The notes: generated from the sequence alone by a model not told the origin. A stretch of 58,030 nucleotides of DNA from Candidatus Gastranaerophilales bacterium (GCA_944324845.1 CALUXX010000008.1:1-58030); one strand, 5' to 3'; positions 1 to 8,544 are shown, counted from the stretch's first letter. Made by a program: numbers and translations.

Positions 1-2598
1 GAAACAACACAAATCATTGGAAGCGTAAATTCAGGCAAAAAACCTTCGATTGATTTAACACTACGTTCTAATGCCAAATTCAACAACATAATAAAACTCA
101 TTAATAGTATTGCAAAATCATTCAACATAAACGACTTTGAAACATTAAGTGCAACAGGTGGAATTGATGCTGATTTCAATATTAATTCTGATCTTAAAAA
201 AGTTTCATCAAACGGATACCTAAAAATCCTTCCATCTAAAATTTCTTATGGATTATATAATGTTGTAATAGATGATATAACCGCAGACATAGCATTAGAT
301 AACGGAATTGTTATAAACAAATCAGGATTTTCAATCCTATCACATCCACTAACATTAACAGGGACAATCGATCACGATGCAACAACAGATCTAACCTTAA
401 CAGCAGATAAACTTTCGATAAAAGGACTATTGGCAGCACTTGGTCAAGTTAATTTACTAAAAGATAATGAAATCAAAGACGGAGCAATCTCACTTAAAGC
501 ACTTATAAAAGGTAAATTAAGTTCTTTAGAGCCTGAAATAATTTCTACCCTGCAAAACTTAAAACTATACAACAAACCATCAGCTCTAAACCTTGATTTA
601 AACAAACTTGAACTAAATGCGAATTATGATGGAAAAGTTATTGCCGGCGACTTAGATATAAAGAATTTAATCGCACAAAGCGGAAATTCGACAATCAAGA
701 TTCCGGACACCAATATTTTACTTGATAGCAAAGACGTAAGCGTAAAACATTCTTATATGATTCTAAACAATTCAAAAATTGATATAACAGGCGGCATAAA
801 AGATTATGTAAACGACAAAATGGCAATAAATATATTAGCAAATGGAAATATCCAAAGTTCAGATATAATTTCATTTTTGCCAAAAGACTTTGTTCCGCTA
901 ATCACATATAAAGGAAGTTTACCTCTTAATATAAAAATAAGCGGAAATTCGAAAATGCAAAATATAGCAATAAATCTTGATGCAGATAAAGATAATTATG
1001 TATCACTTATTGACATTGATAAACTAAAAGACAAAGCTGCAAAAATTAAATCAAATATTGAAATAATAGGAGATACCCTAACCTTTAGAAATACCGGCTT
1101 ATATGAAGGAAACGAAATTTTAGCAGAAGTATCAGGCGGAATTAACAAACTATACACAAAGCCAAAATTGAATATGGAAATTCTTATTCCAAATCAATTA
1201 TCCTTCCCAATATGGGGAGTTCCATCATCAAATATTTCCGTTTTAGGCTCAGTTGGCATAAATGGCACACCTGAAAATCCAACATTAAAAGGTAAAGTTA
1301 TGATGTCTGATATATCAATAAAAGATATTGACTTTGCGATAAAAGATTTAACCGTTGATTTGGCAGGCGAAATCTTAAACGGTACCGCAACAGCAAAAGA
1401 AATCAAATCCGGCGGGCTTGTTGCAAATGATATCGAAGGTAAATTATCACTTAAAGACTTTAGCAAATTAAACATAACAGACATAACAGGAAAAGCTTTT
1501 GACGGAGATGTTAAAGGTAAAGTATCCTATGATATAAACACAAGCAAAACCGGTATAAACTTCACAGGAGAAGGATTAAATGCATCTAATGCAATATATG
1601 GAGCAGTAGGAATAAAAGATGCTTTAACAGGTACCTTAGGCTTCAATGCATTGCTAAATATGCAGGGAATTGAATATGAAGATATTATCAATTCACTAAC
1701 AGGAGATGTAACATTTGATATCCAAAACGGAAGATTTGTAAGCATAGGGAAATTAGAAAACCTTGTTGCAGCACAAAATATTTCATCTAATTCAATCCTA
1801 AAATCAGCAATCTCAGCACTATCAACAGCGGCAGTAATCCAAGAAGCAAACAAATTCAAAACAATCAACGGCGACTTAAAACTTTCAAATGGCAGTGCTG
1901 ATTTAACAAAAATTCTAGTTGCCGGACCATTAATGTCATATTATGTGACAGGCACATACAACATATTACCAAACACAGCAAATATGATTATACTGGGACG
2001 CTTAGAAGAAAGTGTAGTATCAGTATTAGGTGTAATTGGAGATTTATCAGTAGAAAAATTACTATCCTCAATTCCAAAACTAGGTACAATGACATCAGCA
2101 ATATGGAAACAATTAACTCTTGATCCTGCAAATGAAGACGTTTCACAAATTCCAGCATTGACAGGCGGCAGTGCATCATATAAAGATTTCAAAGTTTCAT
2201 ACAATGGAGCAGTAGGAGCAGCATCTTCCGTAAGATACTTTAAATGGTTAACATCAACAATCGAAACACCTACAGATATCAATATTAAACAAGATCTGCA
2301 AAATGCCAAAGATGCAGTAAAAGAAAATATTACTAATAGAGTAGAAAATGCAAAAACAACTGCAGAAACAGTAAAAACTAATGTAAATACAAAAGTTCAA
2401 ACAATAAAAGAAAATGTTTCACAGACAAAAGAAAATTTGCAAAATTCTAAAGAAAACTTGAAACAAACATCAGAAAATATAAAAAATATATTGAATAATG
2501 CAATTAAGAATTCATTATCAAAACCCGCAACAACCACACCTACAACAACTACAGAAACTGTAGAAGAAAGTACAGCAACACCTGCCGTTGCTGAATAA
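1..2598 (+). CDS. AsmA/TamB-like envelope protein, 5' end outside window
   Basis: The frame is open from base 1, so the true start lies upstream; at least 865 residues are visible. The sequence is a long run of alternating beta-strand-like repeats rich in Asn, Lys, Ile and Gly, with phrases such as GKVSYDINTSK and GDVTFDIQNGRFVSIGKLENL, typical of the AsmA-like C-terminal region found in AsmA/TamB/YhdP proteins. These proteins span the periplasm of diderm bacteria and are linked to lipid transport and outer-membrane homeostasis. The last 110 residues form a Lys/Glu/Asn-rich heptad-like coiled coil followed by a Thr/Pro/Glu tail, unusual for the family. The family call rests on sequence style rather than a decisive motif. 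Confidence 0.7.
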   Translation, partial: ETTQIIGSVNSGKKPSIDLTLRSNAKFNNIIKLINSIAKSFNINDFETLSATGGIDADFNINSDLKKVSSNGYLKILPSKISYGLYNVVIDDITADIALDNGIVINKSGFSILSHPLTLTGTIDHDATTDLTLTADKLSIKGLLAALGQVNLLKDNEIKDGAISLKALIKGKLSSLEPEIISTLQNLKLYNKPSALNLDLNKLELNANYDGKVIAGDLDIKNLIAQSGNSTIKIPDTNILLDSKDVSVKHSYMILNNSKIDITGGIKDYVNDKMAINILANGNIQSSDIISFLPKDFVPLITYKGSLPLNIKISGNSKMQNIAINLDADKDNYVSLIDIDKLKDKAAKIKSNIEIIGDTLTFRNTGLYEGNEILAEVSGGINKLYTKPKLNMEILIPNQLSFPIWGVPSSNISVLGSVGINGTPENPTLKGKVMMSDISIKDIDFAIKDLTVDLAGEILNGTATAKEIKSGGLVANDIEGKLSLKDFSKLNITDITGKAFDGDVKGKVSYDINTSKTGINFTGEGLNASNAIYGAVGIKDALTGTLGFNALLNMQGIEYEDIINSLTGDVTFDIQNGRFVSIGKLENLVAAQNISSNSILKSAISALSTAAVIQEANKFKTINGDLKLSNGSADLTKILVAGPLMSYYVTGTYNILPNTANMIILGRLEESVVSVLGVIGDLSVEKLLSSIPKLGTMTSAIWKQLTLDPANEDVSQIPALTGGSASYKDFKVSYNGAVGAASSVRYFKWLTSTIETPTDINIKQDLQNAKDAVKENITNRVENAKTTAETVKTNVNTKVQTIKENVSQTKENLQNSKENLKQTSENIKNILNNAIKNSLSKPATTTPTTTTETVEESTATPAVAE

Positions 2599-2607
2599 GT
2601 GATGGAA

Positions 2608-2790
2608 TTACAAATAATTAGGCGCCAAAACAGCAGCCTGCAAACGGTTTTTTACATGTAACTTGTGCAAAATTGCAGCAACATGGGCCTTTGATGTATG
2701 TGAACTAATACAAAGATGTTCTGCAATTTCCTTGTTCGTATATCCCTCTTTGACTAACTTCAACACTTCTTTTTCTCTATTAGTTAACAT
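2608..2790 (-). CDS. Stand-alone LuxR-type helix-turn-helix regulator
   Basis: This 60-residue protein consists almost entirely of a LuxR/NarL (GerE) DNA-binding domain: LTNREKEVLKLVKEGYTNKE at the N-terminus, then IAEHLCISSHTSKAHVAAIL, matching the scaffold and recognition helices, then LHVKNRLQAAVLA. No receiver or sensor domain is present, so it is probably a single-domain transcription factor. The start is the ATG at 2790 because GGAGG lies five bases upstream; a longer reading from further upstream has no ribosome-binding site. It converges on the AsmA-like gene with nine bases between stops. The target genes cannot be inferred. Confidence 0.85.
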   Translation of the reverse strand: MLTNREKEVLKLVKEGYTNKEIAEHLCISSHTSKAHVAAILHKLHVKNRLQAAVLAPNYL

Positions 2791-2946
2791 AAAAATCCTC
2801 CAGGTTATTGTGATATAATTTATTTTACAATATTGCAAAAATAAAACTTTAATAATAATTCCTGTTTTAAAAATTTTTATAAATAATATAAGAAAAATAA
2901 AGAAAAAACACCAAAATTAACTTATCAAATAAATTCCATTGATAAT

Positions 2947-2980
2947 AAAAGACCCTACAACACTTGTTGTAAGGTCTTTT
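2947..2980 (-). terminator. Hairpin terminator, probably of the lost tRNA-like unit
   Basis: AAAAGACCCTACAACA (2947-2962) pairs with TGTTGTAAGGTCTTTT (2965-2980) with one mismatch and U/A-rich flanks. On the minus strand it directly follows the tRNA-like 3' remnant at 2982-3012, as the terminator at 4749-4770 follows tRNA-His. The hairpin could act on either strand. Confidence 0.7.
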
Positions 2981-2981
2981 A

Positions 2982-3012
2982 TGGGGCAAGCAATGGGTTG
3001 AACTTCGAACCT
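2982..3012 (-). other. tRNA-His 3'-end-like remnant (candidate attachment-site copy)
   Basis: The plus strand reads TGGGGC, five variable bases, then ATGGG, a few bases and TTCGAACC. The 3' half of the intact tRNA-His at 4781 reads TGGGGC, five bases, ATGGG, one base, TTCGAACCC. The remnant has about four extra bases in the T-arm and no 5' half, so it is not a functional tRNA. Its position at the far side of the GNAT/ART pair fits an old attachment-site duplication. Confidence 0.45.
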
Positions 3013-3171
3013 TATTGTGTAAAATTTCTACATTTATGTTTGCACGATGAAGATACTATTGAGCAGATAAAGTTATTTTTATATAACAAAGATATTAAAG
3101 ATTATTAAGTGAAAAGGCAATTTTCTAGCTTTCAAAGACTTTATATATGTAGTAAGTTAACAGGGGACATA

Positions 3172-3888
3172 ATGGGTACTAAGGTAGATTTAACAATAGA
3201 AATGCTAGAGCAAGCTGGTAAACAGCTAGGGAAACTCTGTAAGAAAACAGGTGGACACACATCTACTCAAGCAGTTAATTTACTTGATGATATTGAAGTA
3301 GCTGGCATTCGTCTTGTAAGAAGTCCTAGTACAGATGTATTTACTTCTCATTCCGTTTTAAATGCTAAAAATGAGGTAGTTGGTAGCGTAAGGTTATCTA
3401 TTGCACCAGACGAAATCCAAAGTTTATGTACTCCAGCAGGAAGTTATCCTGCAAATTGGTTTGATGAGGCCGGGACTTTAAAACCTTTTCTTGAAATTGA
3501 ACAGATGAATACATTAGGTCGTCAGGGAGAAGGTTATGGGAGAAAGATTATACAAGCTATACATAACTTATCAAAGCGATTAGGTTTTGAAGGGCGTATT
3601 AGTGCAGAGTCTGCTGAATACGCTAAGACTTTCTATAGCAAGTGTGGTTTTGATATTCCACCAAGTATTAAACAACATTATGATGAATTGTACGAATCTT
3701 GTTTGAAAATTGCTAAAGAACAAAACCTATCAGAATCAGAACTTCAAGCATTGCTAAAATCTAAAGGAGTACCAGAAATAATAAATGGTAAATATAATGT
3801 TGCAAATCAAAGATTATTCAACCCAACAGAAGAAAATATACAGTTACTGTTCCCAAATGGTTTAAATGTACAAGCTAAGGAGATATAA
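3172..3888 (+). CDS. GNAT-fold acetyltransferase-like protein
   Basis: The 238-residue protein carries GNAT signatures in its centre: RQGEGYGRKIIQAIHNLSKR fits motif A (the acetyl-CoA pyrophosphate loop Q/R-x-x-G-x-G) and SAESAEYAKTFYSKCGF fits motif B. About 100 residues precede the GNAT core and about 60 follow it. The ATG at 3172 is preferred over a GTG at 3109 because AGGGGA lies just upstream. It ends directly before the ADP-ribosyltransferase-like gene, whose ATG follows the stop codon, so the two are almost certainly co-transcribed and may act together. The acceptor substrate is unknown. The pair lies between a tRNA-His-like remnant and tRNA-His and looks like imported cargo. Confidence 0.7.
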   Translation: MGTKVDLTIEMLEQAGKQLGKLCKKTGGHTSTQAVNLLDDIEVAGIRLVRSPSTDVFTSHSVLNAKNEVVGSVRLSIAPDEIQSLCTPAGSYPANWFDEAGTLKPFLEIEQMNTLGRQGEGYGRKIIQAIHNLSKRLGFEGRISAESAEYAKTFYSKCGFDIPPSIKQHYDELYESCLKIAKEQNLSESELQALLKSKGVPEIINGKYNVANQRLFNPTEENIQLLFPNGLNVQAKEI

Positions 3889-4650
3889 ATGAGTAAAGTT
3901 ACAATGTTAAGAACACTAGTAAATAATGGTTGGACAATAGCTAATCGTAGAGCTGTTGTATCTCAGATTGGAAAGAACAACTTTGATGAATTAGCAACCT
4001 TAGCTAAGAAAGCTAATATGGGTGGAGATGTTTTTACATACCAATCAGCAGTGGAAAATCTAACACCTAATACATTTAAATCAACTAAATCATTTCTAAG
4101 TGATTTGGTTAAGGCTGCAGATGAGCCTAGTATGGATGTTAGAAAATGGGGTAGAGAACTAAAGACAGGGAAGGGTAATTGGAATTCTCAATATTATAGT
4201 GAGCATAAATCATTATGTGATTATGGTAATGATGTTGAAGATTTAACCAAATTACGTCCACAAGATATGAGAAAACGTGAACTATTTGATAAATGTAAAG
4301 AGTTAGGATGTGACGAAATCCAATATAGAGGAGAAGTTTATATGGCAAATGCTCCTCATTATTCTAAATTAACTAGCTTAAAAAAAGGTGATATATATGA
4401 ACCGAAGAGTACATTCTGGACTTCTGATACAGCTGAATATGCTCATGGTACGTATGGTGCTTCAATAAACCCATTATGCAGAAATGTACATTATGAAATT
4501 CTTTGCACCCCTAAAACCAAAATCATACAAACCCAATATTCTCTTGCTGGTACTGAAGCTGTATTGTCACCAACTGCTAGATATAGAGTATTAAACAATG
4601 AAGTTGGGAAAGACGGTGCGTTAAAGATAAGATTAGAAGTTATGGATTAA
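3889..4650 (+). CDS. Putative ADP-ribosyltransferase (toxin/effector-like)
   Basis: A 253-residue protein whose C-terminal half contains the three landmarks of R-S-E class ADP-ribosyltransferases in order: YRGEVYM (Arg147), KSTFWTSDTAEYA (Ser/Thr motif, about residues 173-185) and AGTEAVLSPTARYRVL (Glu223). In this fold Arg and Ser position NAD and Glu is catalytic. The usual E-x-E or Q-x-E pair appears as G-x-E, so the acceptor specificity is unclear. There is no signal peptide or membrane segment. It follows the GNAT gene without a gap. Phage and polymorphic toxins often use this fold, but no immunity gene is obvious. The assignment rests on motif order and spacing, not on an alignment. Confidence 0.6.
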   Translation: MSKVTMLRTLVNNGWTIANRRAVVSQIGKNNFDELATLAKKANMGGDVFTYQSAVENLTPNTFKSTKSFLSDLVKAADEPSMDVRKWGRELKTGKGNWNSQYYSEHKSLCDYGNDVEDLTKLRPQDMRKRELFDKCKELGCDEIQYRGEVYMANAPHYSKLTSLKKGDIYEPKSTFWTSDTAEYAHGTYGASINPLCRNVHYEILCTPKTKIIQTQYSLAGTEAVLSPTARYRVLNNEVGKDGALKIRLEVMD

Positions 4651-4748
4651 TATTGCTTATGCACACTCCTCTAACCTGTTCAAGAAGTTATAAAGATTAG
4701 TAGTAGAGCAACTAGGTTCGAACCCTCAAAACCCTTATCGTTTCTAAC

Positions 4749-4770
4749 AAAAAAGACCCCGAAGGGTCAA
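4749..4770 (-). terminator. Terminator of tRNA-His
   Basis: On the minus strand GACCC-TTCG-GGGTC forms a five-base-pair stem with a stable UUCG tetraloop followed by six T residues, eleven bases after the tRNA CCA end. Confidence 0.8.
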
Positions 4771-4780
4771 ATTTAATAAA

Positions 4781-4857
4781 TGGGGCGGGAGATGGGATTC
4801 GAACCCACGCATATCGGAACCACAATCCGAGGTCTTGACCGCTTGACGACTCCCGCC
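4781..4857 (-). tRNA. tRNA-His (anticodon GTG)
   Basis: The minus strand folds into a full cloverleaf. An extra 5' G(-1) faces C73, the identity element of histidine tRNAs; the acceptor stem is GCGGGAG/CTCCCGC; the anticodon loop is TTGTGGT with stem TCGGA/TCCGA; the T-loop is TTCGAAT; and CCA is encoded. The 3' end faces the GNAT/ART cargo genes, the usual geometry for an element integrated at a tRNA 3' end. Confidence 0.97.
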
Positions 4858-4881
4858 ATATCGCTTATCTTTATATTATCA

Positions 4882-4909
4882 AAAAAAGACTTAAAATCAA
4901 GTCTTTTTT
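4882..4909 (-). terminator. Hairpin terminator
   Basis: AAAAAAGACTT (4882-4892) and AAGTCTTTTTT (4899-4909) form an eleven-base-pair stem with T-runs on both strands. It lies about 30 bases after the stop of the gene at 4940-5380 and can terminate it. Confidence 0.8.
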
Positions 4910-4939
4910 ACCATATATAATTATATTATTTTACCAACT

Positions 4940-5380
4940 CTAATATTTTTCTACTATGCAGGGATATTGCTCCTTTATAAAACAGTCACTTATCTTGTTA
5001 CGAGCTTTATCTGCAGCATCTTTATCTTTATGATATTTAAAAAAAACCTTTGTCTTTCCAGCTTTATTTACAAAGTACAAATCATATTTATCATCCTTTC
5101 TATAAGTTGATACGCTATATTTATGCCTTTTCCTGTTCTTACGGCGAACTTGATAGTGATTAATATCAGTAGATATTATATCTGTAGGTGCATCTAATCT
5201 TTTTTCTAGCCTAATACCCATAAAATTAGCACTAGCAACACAAGGAGCATACTTATTTGTACATCGAATAACCGTATAATTCGGGTTTAATATATTATAA
5301 AATATAAATATTAACACCGGAATTAAAAAAATAAGATAATGTCCATTATCATCTAAAAACTGCTTTAAACTATTATCCAT
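4940..5380 (-). CDS. Membrane-anchored protein of unknown function
   Basis: A 146-residue protein that I do not recognise. One hydrophobic segment near the N-terminus (YLIFLIPVLIFIFYNIL) should anchor it in the inner membrane, followed by a basic soluble part containing YQVRRKNRKRHKYSVSTYRK and a Lys/Asp-rich C-terminus. The ATG at 5380 is used because GAGG stands about six bases upstream; a TTG two codons earlier overlaps this site. It is a single gene bounded by hairpin terminators on both sides and lies directly downstream of rpaB on the same strand. It resembles in style the small one-helix proteins at 7156, 24390 and 24837. Confidence 0.7.
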   Translation of the reverse strand: MDNSLKQFLDDNGHYLIFLIPVLIFIFYNILNPNYTVIRCTNKYAPCVASANFMGIRLEKRLDAPTDIISTDINHYQVRRKNRKRHKYSVSTYRKDDKYDLYFVNKAGKTKVFFKYHKDKDAADKARNKISDCFIKEQYPCIVEKY

Positions 5381-5393
5381 TACCAACCTCTAT

Positions 5394-5432
5394 AAAAAAG
5401 GAGAAATTTGTTATAAATTTCTCCTTTTTTTT
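5394..5432 (-). terminator. Terminator of rpaB
   Basis: AAAAAAGGAGAAATTT (5394-5409) pairs perfectly with AAATTTCTCCTTTTTT (5415-5430), giving a 16-base-pair stem with a five-base loop directly after the rpaB stop codon. Confidence 0.9.
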
Positions 5433-5438
5433 ACATTC

Positions 5439-6188
5439 TTAGTTAATTCTTTGGAACATATATCCGATACCACGAGCGGTTAATATCAACTCTGGATTTG
5501 CCGGATCAGTTTCAAGTTTTGAACGAAGTCTTGAAATATGAACATCGACAACCCTTGTATCTATGCGATGATCAGGCGGATAAGCCCAAACATGTTGCAA
5601 AATTTCGTTTCTTGAGAACGCTTGACCGGAATTGTTAACCAACAACTCTAACAAGCTAAATTCCATTCCAGTAAGTCTAATTCTTTCATTCTTTCTATAA
5701 ACTTGACGTCTTGCAGTATCAATTTTGATATTACCTGTTGTAATAACGTTTTTAGTTACTTTACCAGAAGGAGTAACCATTTCACGGTTATTGGTTCTTC
5801 TCAATACGGCTTTAACTCTGGCTTCAAGTTCTTTAGGGCTGAAAGGTTTGATAACATAGTCATCTGCACCTAATTCCAATCCTGTAATTCTTTCAGAAAC
5901 ATCGCCTAACGCTGTTAGAATAATAATCGGAACATCAGAAGATCTTCTGATTTCTCTTGTTACACCGTAACCATCCATCTTAGGCATCATTACATCCAAT
6001 ACCACAAGATCAGGATTATATTTATTAAACGCTGCTACAGCTTCTTCACCATCTTGAGCTGTATAAACGTCATAACCTGCCATTTTCAAACGAGTTTCCA
6101 AGATACGTCTGATACTTGCTTCATCATCGGCAAGTAATATACGTTGACGATCCTCAGATTCCGCAGACAATTCCATGTTCTCTGTCAT
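5439..6188 (-). CDS. rpaB: OmpR-family response regulator, RpaB/Ycf27-like
   Basis: A 249-residue two-domain regulator. The receiver domain has acidic pocket residues DDE (21-23), the phosphoacceptor Asp65 in LVVLDVMMPKMDGYG and the KPFSP loop; the winged-helix output domain ends in VVDVHISRLRSKLE and ARGIGYMF. DDEASIRRILETRL and ALGDVSERITGLELGADDYV are nearly the wording of cyanobacterial RpaB (Ycf27), which controls high-light and redox genes and works with the kinase NblS. Finding it in an apparently non-photosynthetic genome suggests an ancestral envelope or redox-stress role (inference). No histidine kinase lies nearby. The gene stands alone with its own strong terminator. Confidence 0.9.
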   Translation of the reverse strand: MTENMELSAESEDRQRILLADDEASIRRILETRLKMAGYDVYTAQDGEEAVAAFNKYNPDLVVLDVMMPKMDGYGVTREIRRSSDVPIIILTALGDVSERITGLELGADDYVIKPFSPKELEARVKAVLRRTNNREMVTPSGKVTKNVITTGNIKIDTARRQVYRKNERIRLTGMEFSLLELLVNNSGQAFSRNEILQHVWAYPPDHRIDTRVVDVHISRLRSKLETDPANPELILTARGIGYMFQRIN

Positions 6189-6352
6189 ATTCTTTTCCTT
6201 ACTTTATCTATATAAACCTTACAATAATCCTTAAACCCATGAAAAATATTACATTTTGTTTATTTTTCTATAGTTTTATAACAATATGTTACACTAATTT
6301 ACACAAAATTGCAAGCACCAATTTTAAAATTCCTCGTCTGATTTTATAACCC

Positions 6353-6386
6353 AAACGGGCTATTTCTTAACAAAAAAGCCCGTTTT
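6353..6386. terminator. Hairpin terminator after kdsB
   Basis: AAACGGGCT (6353-6361) and AGCCCGTTT (6377-6385) form a nine-base-pair stem, with a T-run on the plus-strand side. It lies between the divergent end of kdsB and the rpaB leader; the remaining part of 6189-6428 shows only AT-rich upstream sequence of rpaB. Confidence 0.6.
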
Positions 6387-6428
6387 ACAAGGATTTTAAA
6401 CGCCTAAACTTTATTTTATGCGAATAAA

Positions 6429-7163
6429 TTATTTCATTGCGCCAACAATTTGTTCAAATTTTTCCAAATCTTCTTTTGTGTCAATACCAACAGGTACAAA
6501 ATCAACAACACTTGTTTTGATACGCATACCATTTTCCAAAGCTCTTAACTGCTCAAGGCTTTCTGTTTTTTCTAAAGGGGTTTGACTTAATGAAGTCATC
6601 AACTCTAAAGCCTTGCGTTTATAACCATAAATTCCCAAATGCCCATAGAAATTGCCTTCATTTTTATTTCTTTCAAAAGGAATTTTTGAACGTGAAAAAT
6701 ACAATGCAAAGTTATTTCTATCGATAACGCATTTTACAAGATTCGGATTAGTAATTTCGTCCTCATCTTCTAAAACTCTTATCAATGTTGAAATATCAGC
6801 ATTTTCATCTTCTTTAACATTTTGAATAACCGCATCAATACTTTCAGGCTTGATCAAAGGTTCATCCCCTTGAAGATTGCAAATATAAGCAATTTCAGGG
6901 TGTCGCAAAACAACTTCCATAATTCTATCTGAACCGCATTTATGATTAACAGAAGTCATTTCAACTTCACCGCCAAAACTTTTAACTTCATCATAAATTC
7001 TTTGATCATCCGTTGCAACAATAATCATATCAGCATATTTAGACTGTTGTGCTTTCTCATAAACCCATTGAATAATAGATTTTCCCATAACCTTAAGAAG
7101 CGGTTTTCCTTCTAATCTTGATGACCCGTAACGTGCCGGTATAATTATTGCAGTTTTAGACAT
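6429..7163 (-). CDS. kdsB: 3-deoxy-manno-octulosonate cytidylyltransferase
   Basis: KdsB activates KDO with CTP to CMP-KDO, the donor for the inner core of lipopolysaccharide or KDO-linked capsule, in the cytoplasm. The 244-residue length and motifs are typical: IIPARYGSSRLEGKPL at the N-terminus (nucleotide loop), IIVATDD, CGSDRI and NLQGDEPLI, the last holding the metal-binding Asp. It overlaps the upstream membrane-protein gene by eight bases and is preceded by GGAGG, so the two are translationally coupled. The presence of kdsB, with kdsD at 42778, shows that this organism is a diderm making KDO. It belongs to a minus-strand group with prmA. Confidence 0.95.
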   Translation of the reverse strand: MSKTAIIIPARYGSSRLEGKPLLKVMGKSIIQWVYEKAQQSKYADMIIVATDDQRIYDEVKSFGGEVEMTSVNHKCGSDRIMEVVLRHPEIAYICNLQGDEPLIKPESIDAVIQNVKEDENADISTLIRVLEDEDEITNPNLVKCVIDRNNFALYFSRSKIPFERNKNEGNFYGHLGIYGYKRKALELMTSLSQTPLEKTESLEQLRALENGMRIKTSVVDFVPVGIDTKEDLEKFEQIVGAMK

Positions 7164-7560
7164 TATGTTCCTCCAAATATTTTTTCATAAATTTATATTG
7201 TTCATCTTTTAAGTATATTCTTAATATTTTATTATTTACCTTTATTTTAATATTTGTATCTAATTTTTCAGATAACTTTATAGCACTAAAATCTTTAATC
7301 CATATAGCCCTAATCCCTTTGTGAAAAACAATAGAATCTTTATAGAAATCTATAGATAAAGCATCAAACCTCATAAGGTATAATCCTAAATTCAAAATAT
7401 TTGCATTAATAGTCGCTTTCGGTTTTCCTAATTTGTTGCGAAGAATTCTATAATTAGAATCAAATATGGAATTGAATAGATTATTAACAAAGAGAATAAT
7501 TATCAAAACCAATATGAAAATCCCTACACCAATCAAAACAACAAATAGCGGATCAATCAT
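7156..7560 (-). CDS. Small one-helix membrane protein, unknown function
   Basis: A 134-residue protein with a strong N-terminal membrane segment (FVVLIGVGIFILVLIIILFV) followed by a soluble part of about 100 residues that may form a PH-like or YcxB-like beta domain (IRAIWIKDFSAIKLSEKL). I do not recognise the family. It sits between prmA and kdsB, starts two bases after the prmA stop and overlaps kdsB by eight bases, so it is certainly part of the same transcript. That says little about function because prmA and kdsB are themselves unrelated. Confidence 0.75.
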   Translation of the reverse strand: MIDPLFVVLIGVGIFILVLIIILFVNNLFNSIFDSNYRILRNKLGKPKATINANILNLGLYLMRFDALSIDFYKDSIVFHKGIRAIWIKDFSAIKLSEKLDTNIKIKVNNKILRIYLKDEQYKFMKKYLEEHNV

Positions 7561-7562
7561 AT

Positions 7563-8498
7563 TTATATTTCCTTATTTCTAACGACAAAAGATGTCCATT
7601 GATCCTGATGAATTTCTTCAACAAGTTCCAACCCAACTCTTTCGTAAGCATCAATTACCATCTGCTTTTTCTCATCCAAAATACCGCTCAAAGACATAAG
7701 CGCATTAGGTTTCATAATATTTTTCAAATCTTCCATAATCTCAGCAAGTACAAAATGAAGAATATTTGCACACACAAAATCAAATTTATCCTCTATCTTG
7801 TCAGCACTGCCGAGTTCAAAGGTACATTGAACAGAATTTTTCTCAGCATTTTGAATTGCAACATCAATAACTGTATCATCGGTGTCACACCCGTAAACAT
7901 AGGACGCTCCGAGTTTTTTTGCCAGTATCGATAAGATACCGCTCCCCATTCCAATATCTGCAACTTTATCGCCTTGTTTCATATACTTTTCTAAAGCCTT
8001 CATACACAACTGAGTTGTTTGATGAGTACCGGTTCCAAAAGCACAACCAGGCTCAAGTTTAATAATTATTTCATCAGGTTTTGGGCTATATTCAATCCAA
8101 TCGGGAACAACAGCTACTTTGTCTGTAACATGAGTTACATCCCAACTTTCTTTCCATTTTTTAGACCAATCTTCATTATTTTTTTTTTCCAAAGTGAAAT
8201 CCCAAGACCCTAAATCCTCGTCAGTTAATCCACGAGAAAGAAATTCTTCTCTTGATAAATCAAGAACATTTTCGATATCATATTTCAAATCTTCATAAGA
8301 ATCTTCTTGATCTTCATACTCATTTTTCAAAAATATTCTCAAGGTTCCTTCAGTTGTTGAAACCATCTCTAAATCTTTATAAGTTTCTTCAGCAAGAACA
8401 ATACCTTCACAATCAAAATTTTCAAAGAAGATTTCAGAAATTAAATCTTCCATATTAGGATTAATTTGTAATCTTAACTCATAATAACATTCAGCCAT
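7563..8498 (-). CDS. prmA: Ribosomal protein L11 methyltransferase
   Basis: PrmA trimethylates ribosomal protein L11 using S-adenosylmethionine. The 311-residue protein has an N-terminal L11-binding domain and a C-terminal class I methyltransferase domain: LEPGCAFGTGTHQTTQLCM precedes the SAM motif VADIGMGSGILSILAKKLGA, and FVCANIL corresponds to the family's N-(I/P)-L active-site motif. It is the first gene of a three-gene unit with the small membrane protein and kdsB. A GC-rich hairpin at 8511-8533 separates it from accA. The assignment is secure. Confidence 0.95.
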   Translation of the reverse strand: MAECYYELRLQINPNMEDLISEIFFENFDCEGIVLAEETYKDLEMVSTTEGTLRIFLKNEYEDQEDSYEDLKYDIENVLDLSREEFLSRGLTDEDLGSWDFTLEKKNNEDWSKKWKESWDVTHVTDKVAVVPDWIEYSPKPDEIIIKLEPGCAFGTGTHQTTQLCMKALEKYMKQGDKVADIGMGSGILSILAKKLGASYVYGCDTDDTVIDVAIQNAEKNSVQCTFELGSADKIEDKFDFVCANILHFVLAEIMEDLKNIMKPNALMSLSGILDEKKQMVIDAYERVGLELVEEIHQDQWTSFVVRNKEI

Positions 8499-8510
8499 AA
8501 AAACCTCTAT

Positions 8511-8533
8511 AAAAGGCGGGAAATAATCCCGCC
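8511..8533 (-). terminator. Terminator of the accD-accA operon
   Basis: GGCGGGA (8515-8521) pairs with TCCCGCC (8527-8533); on the minus strand the stem is followed by TTTT. It lies 12 bases downstream of accA and just before the prmA start. Confidence 0.85.
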
Positions 8534-8544
8534 CTAAAACTTTT

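Noticed and set aside
2982-3012. A second functional tRNA gene
   Set aside because: The T-arm is misshapen and no anticodon or acceptor 5' half can be found.
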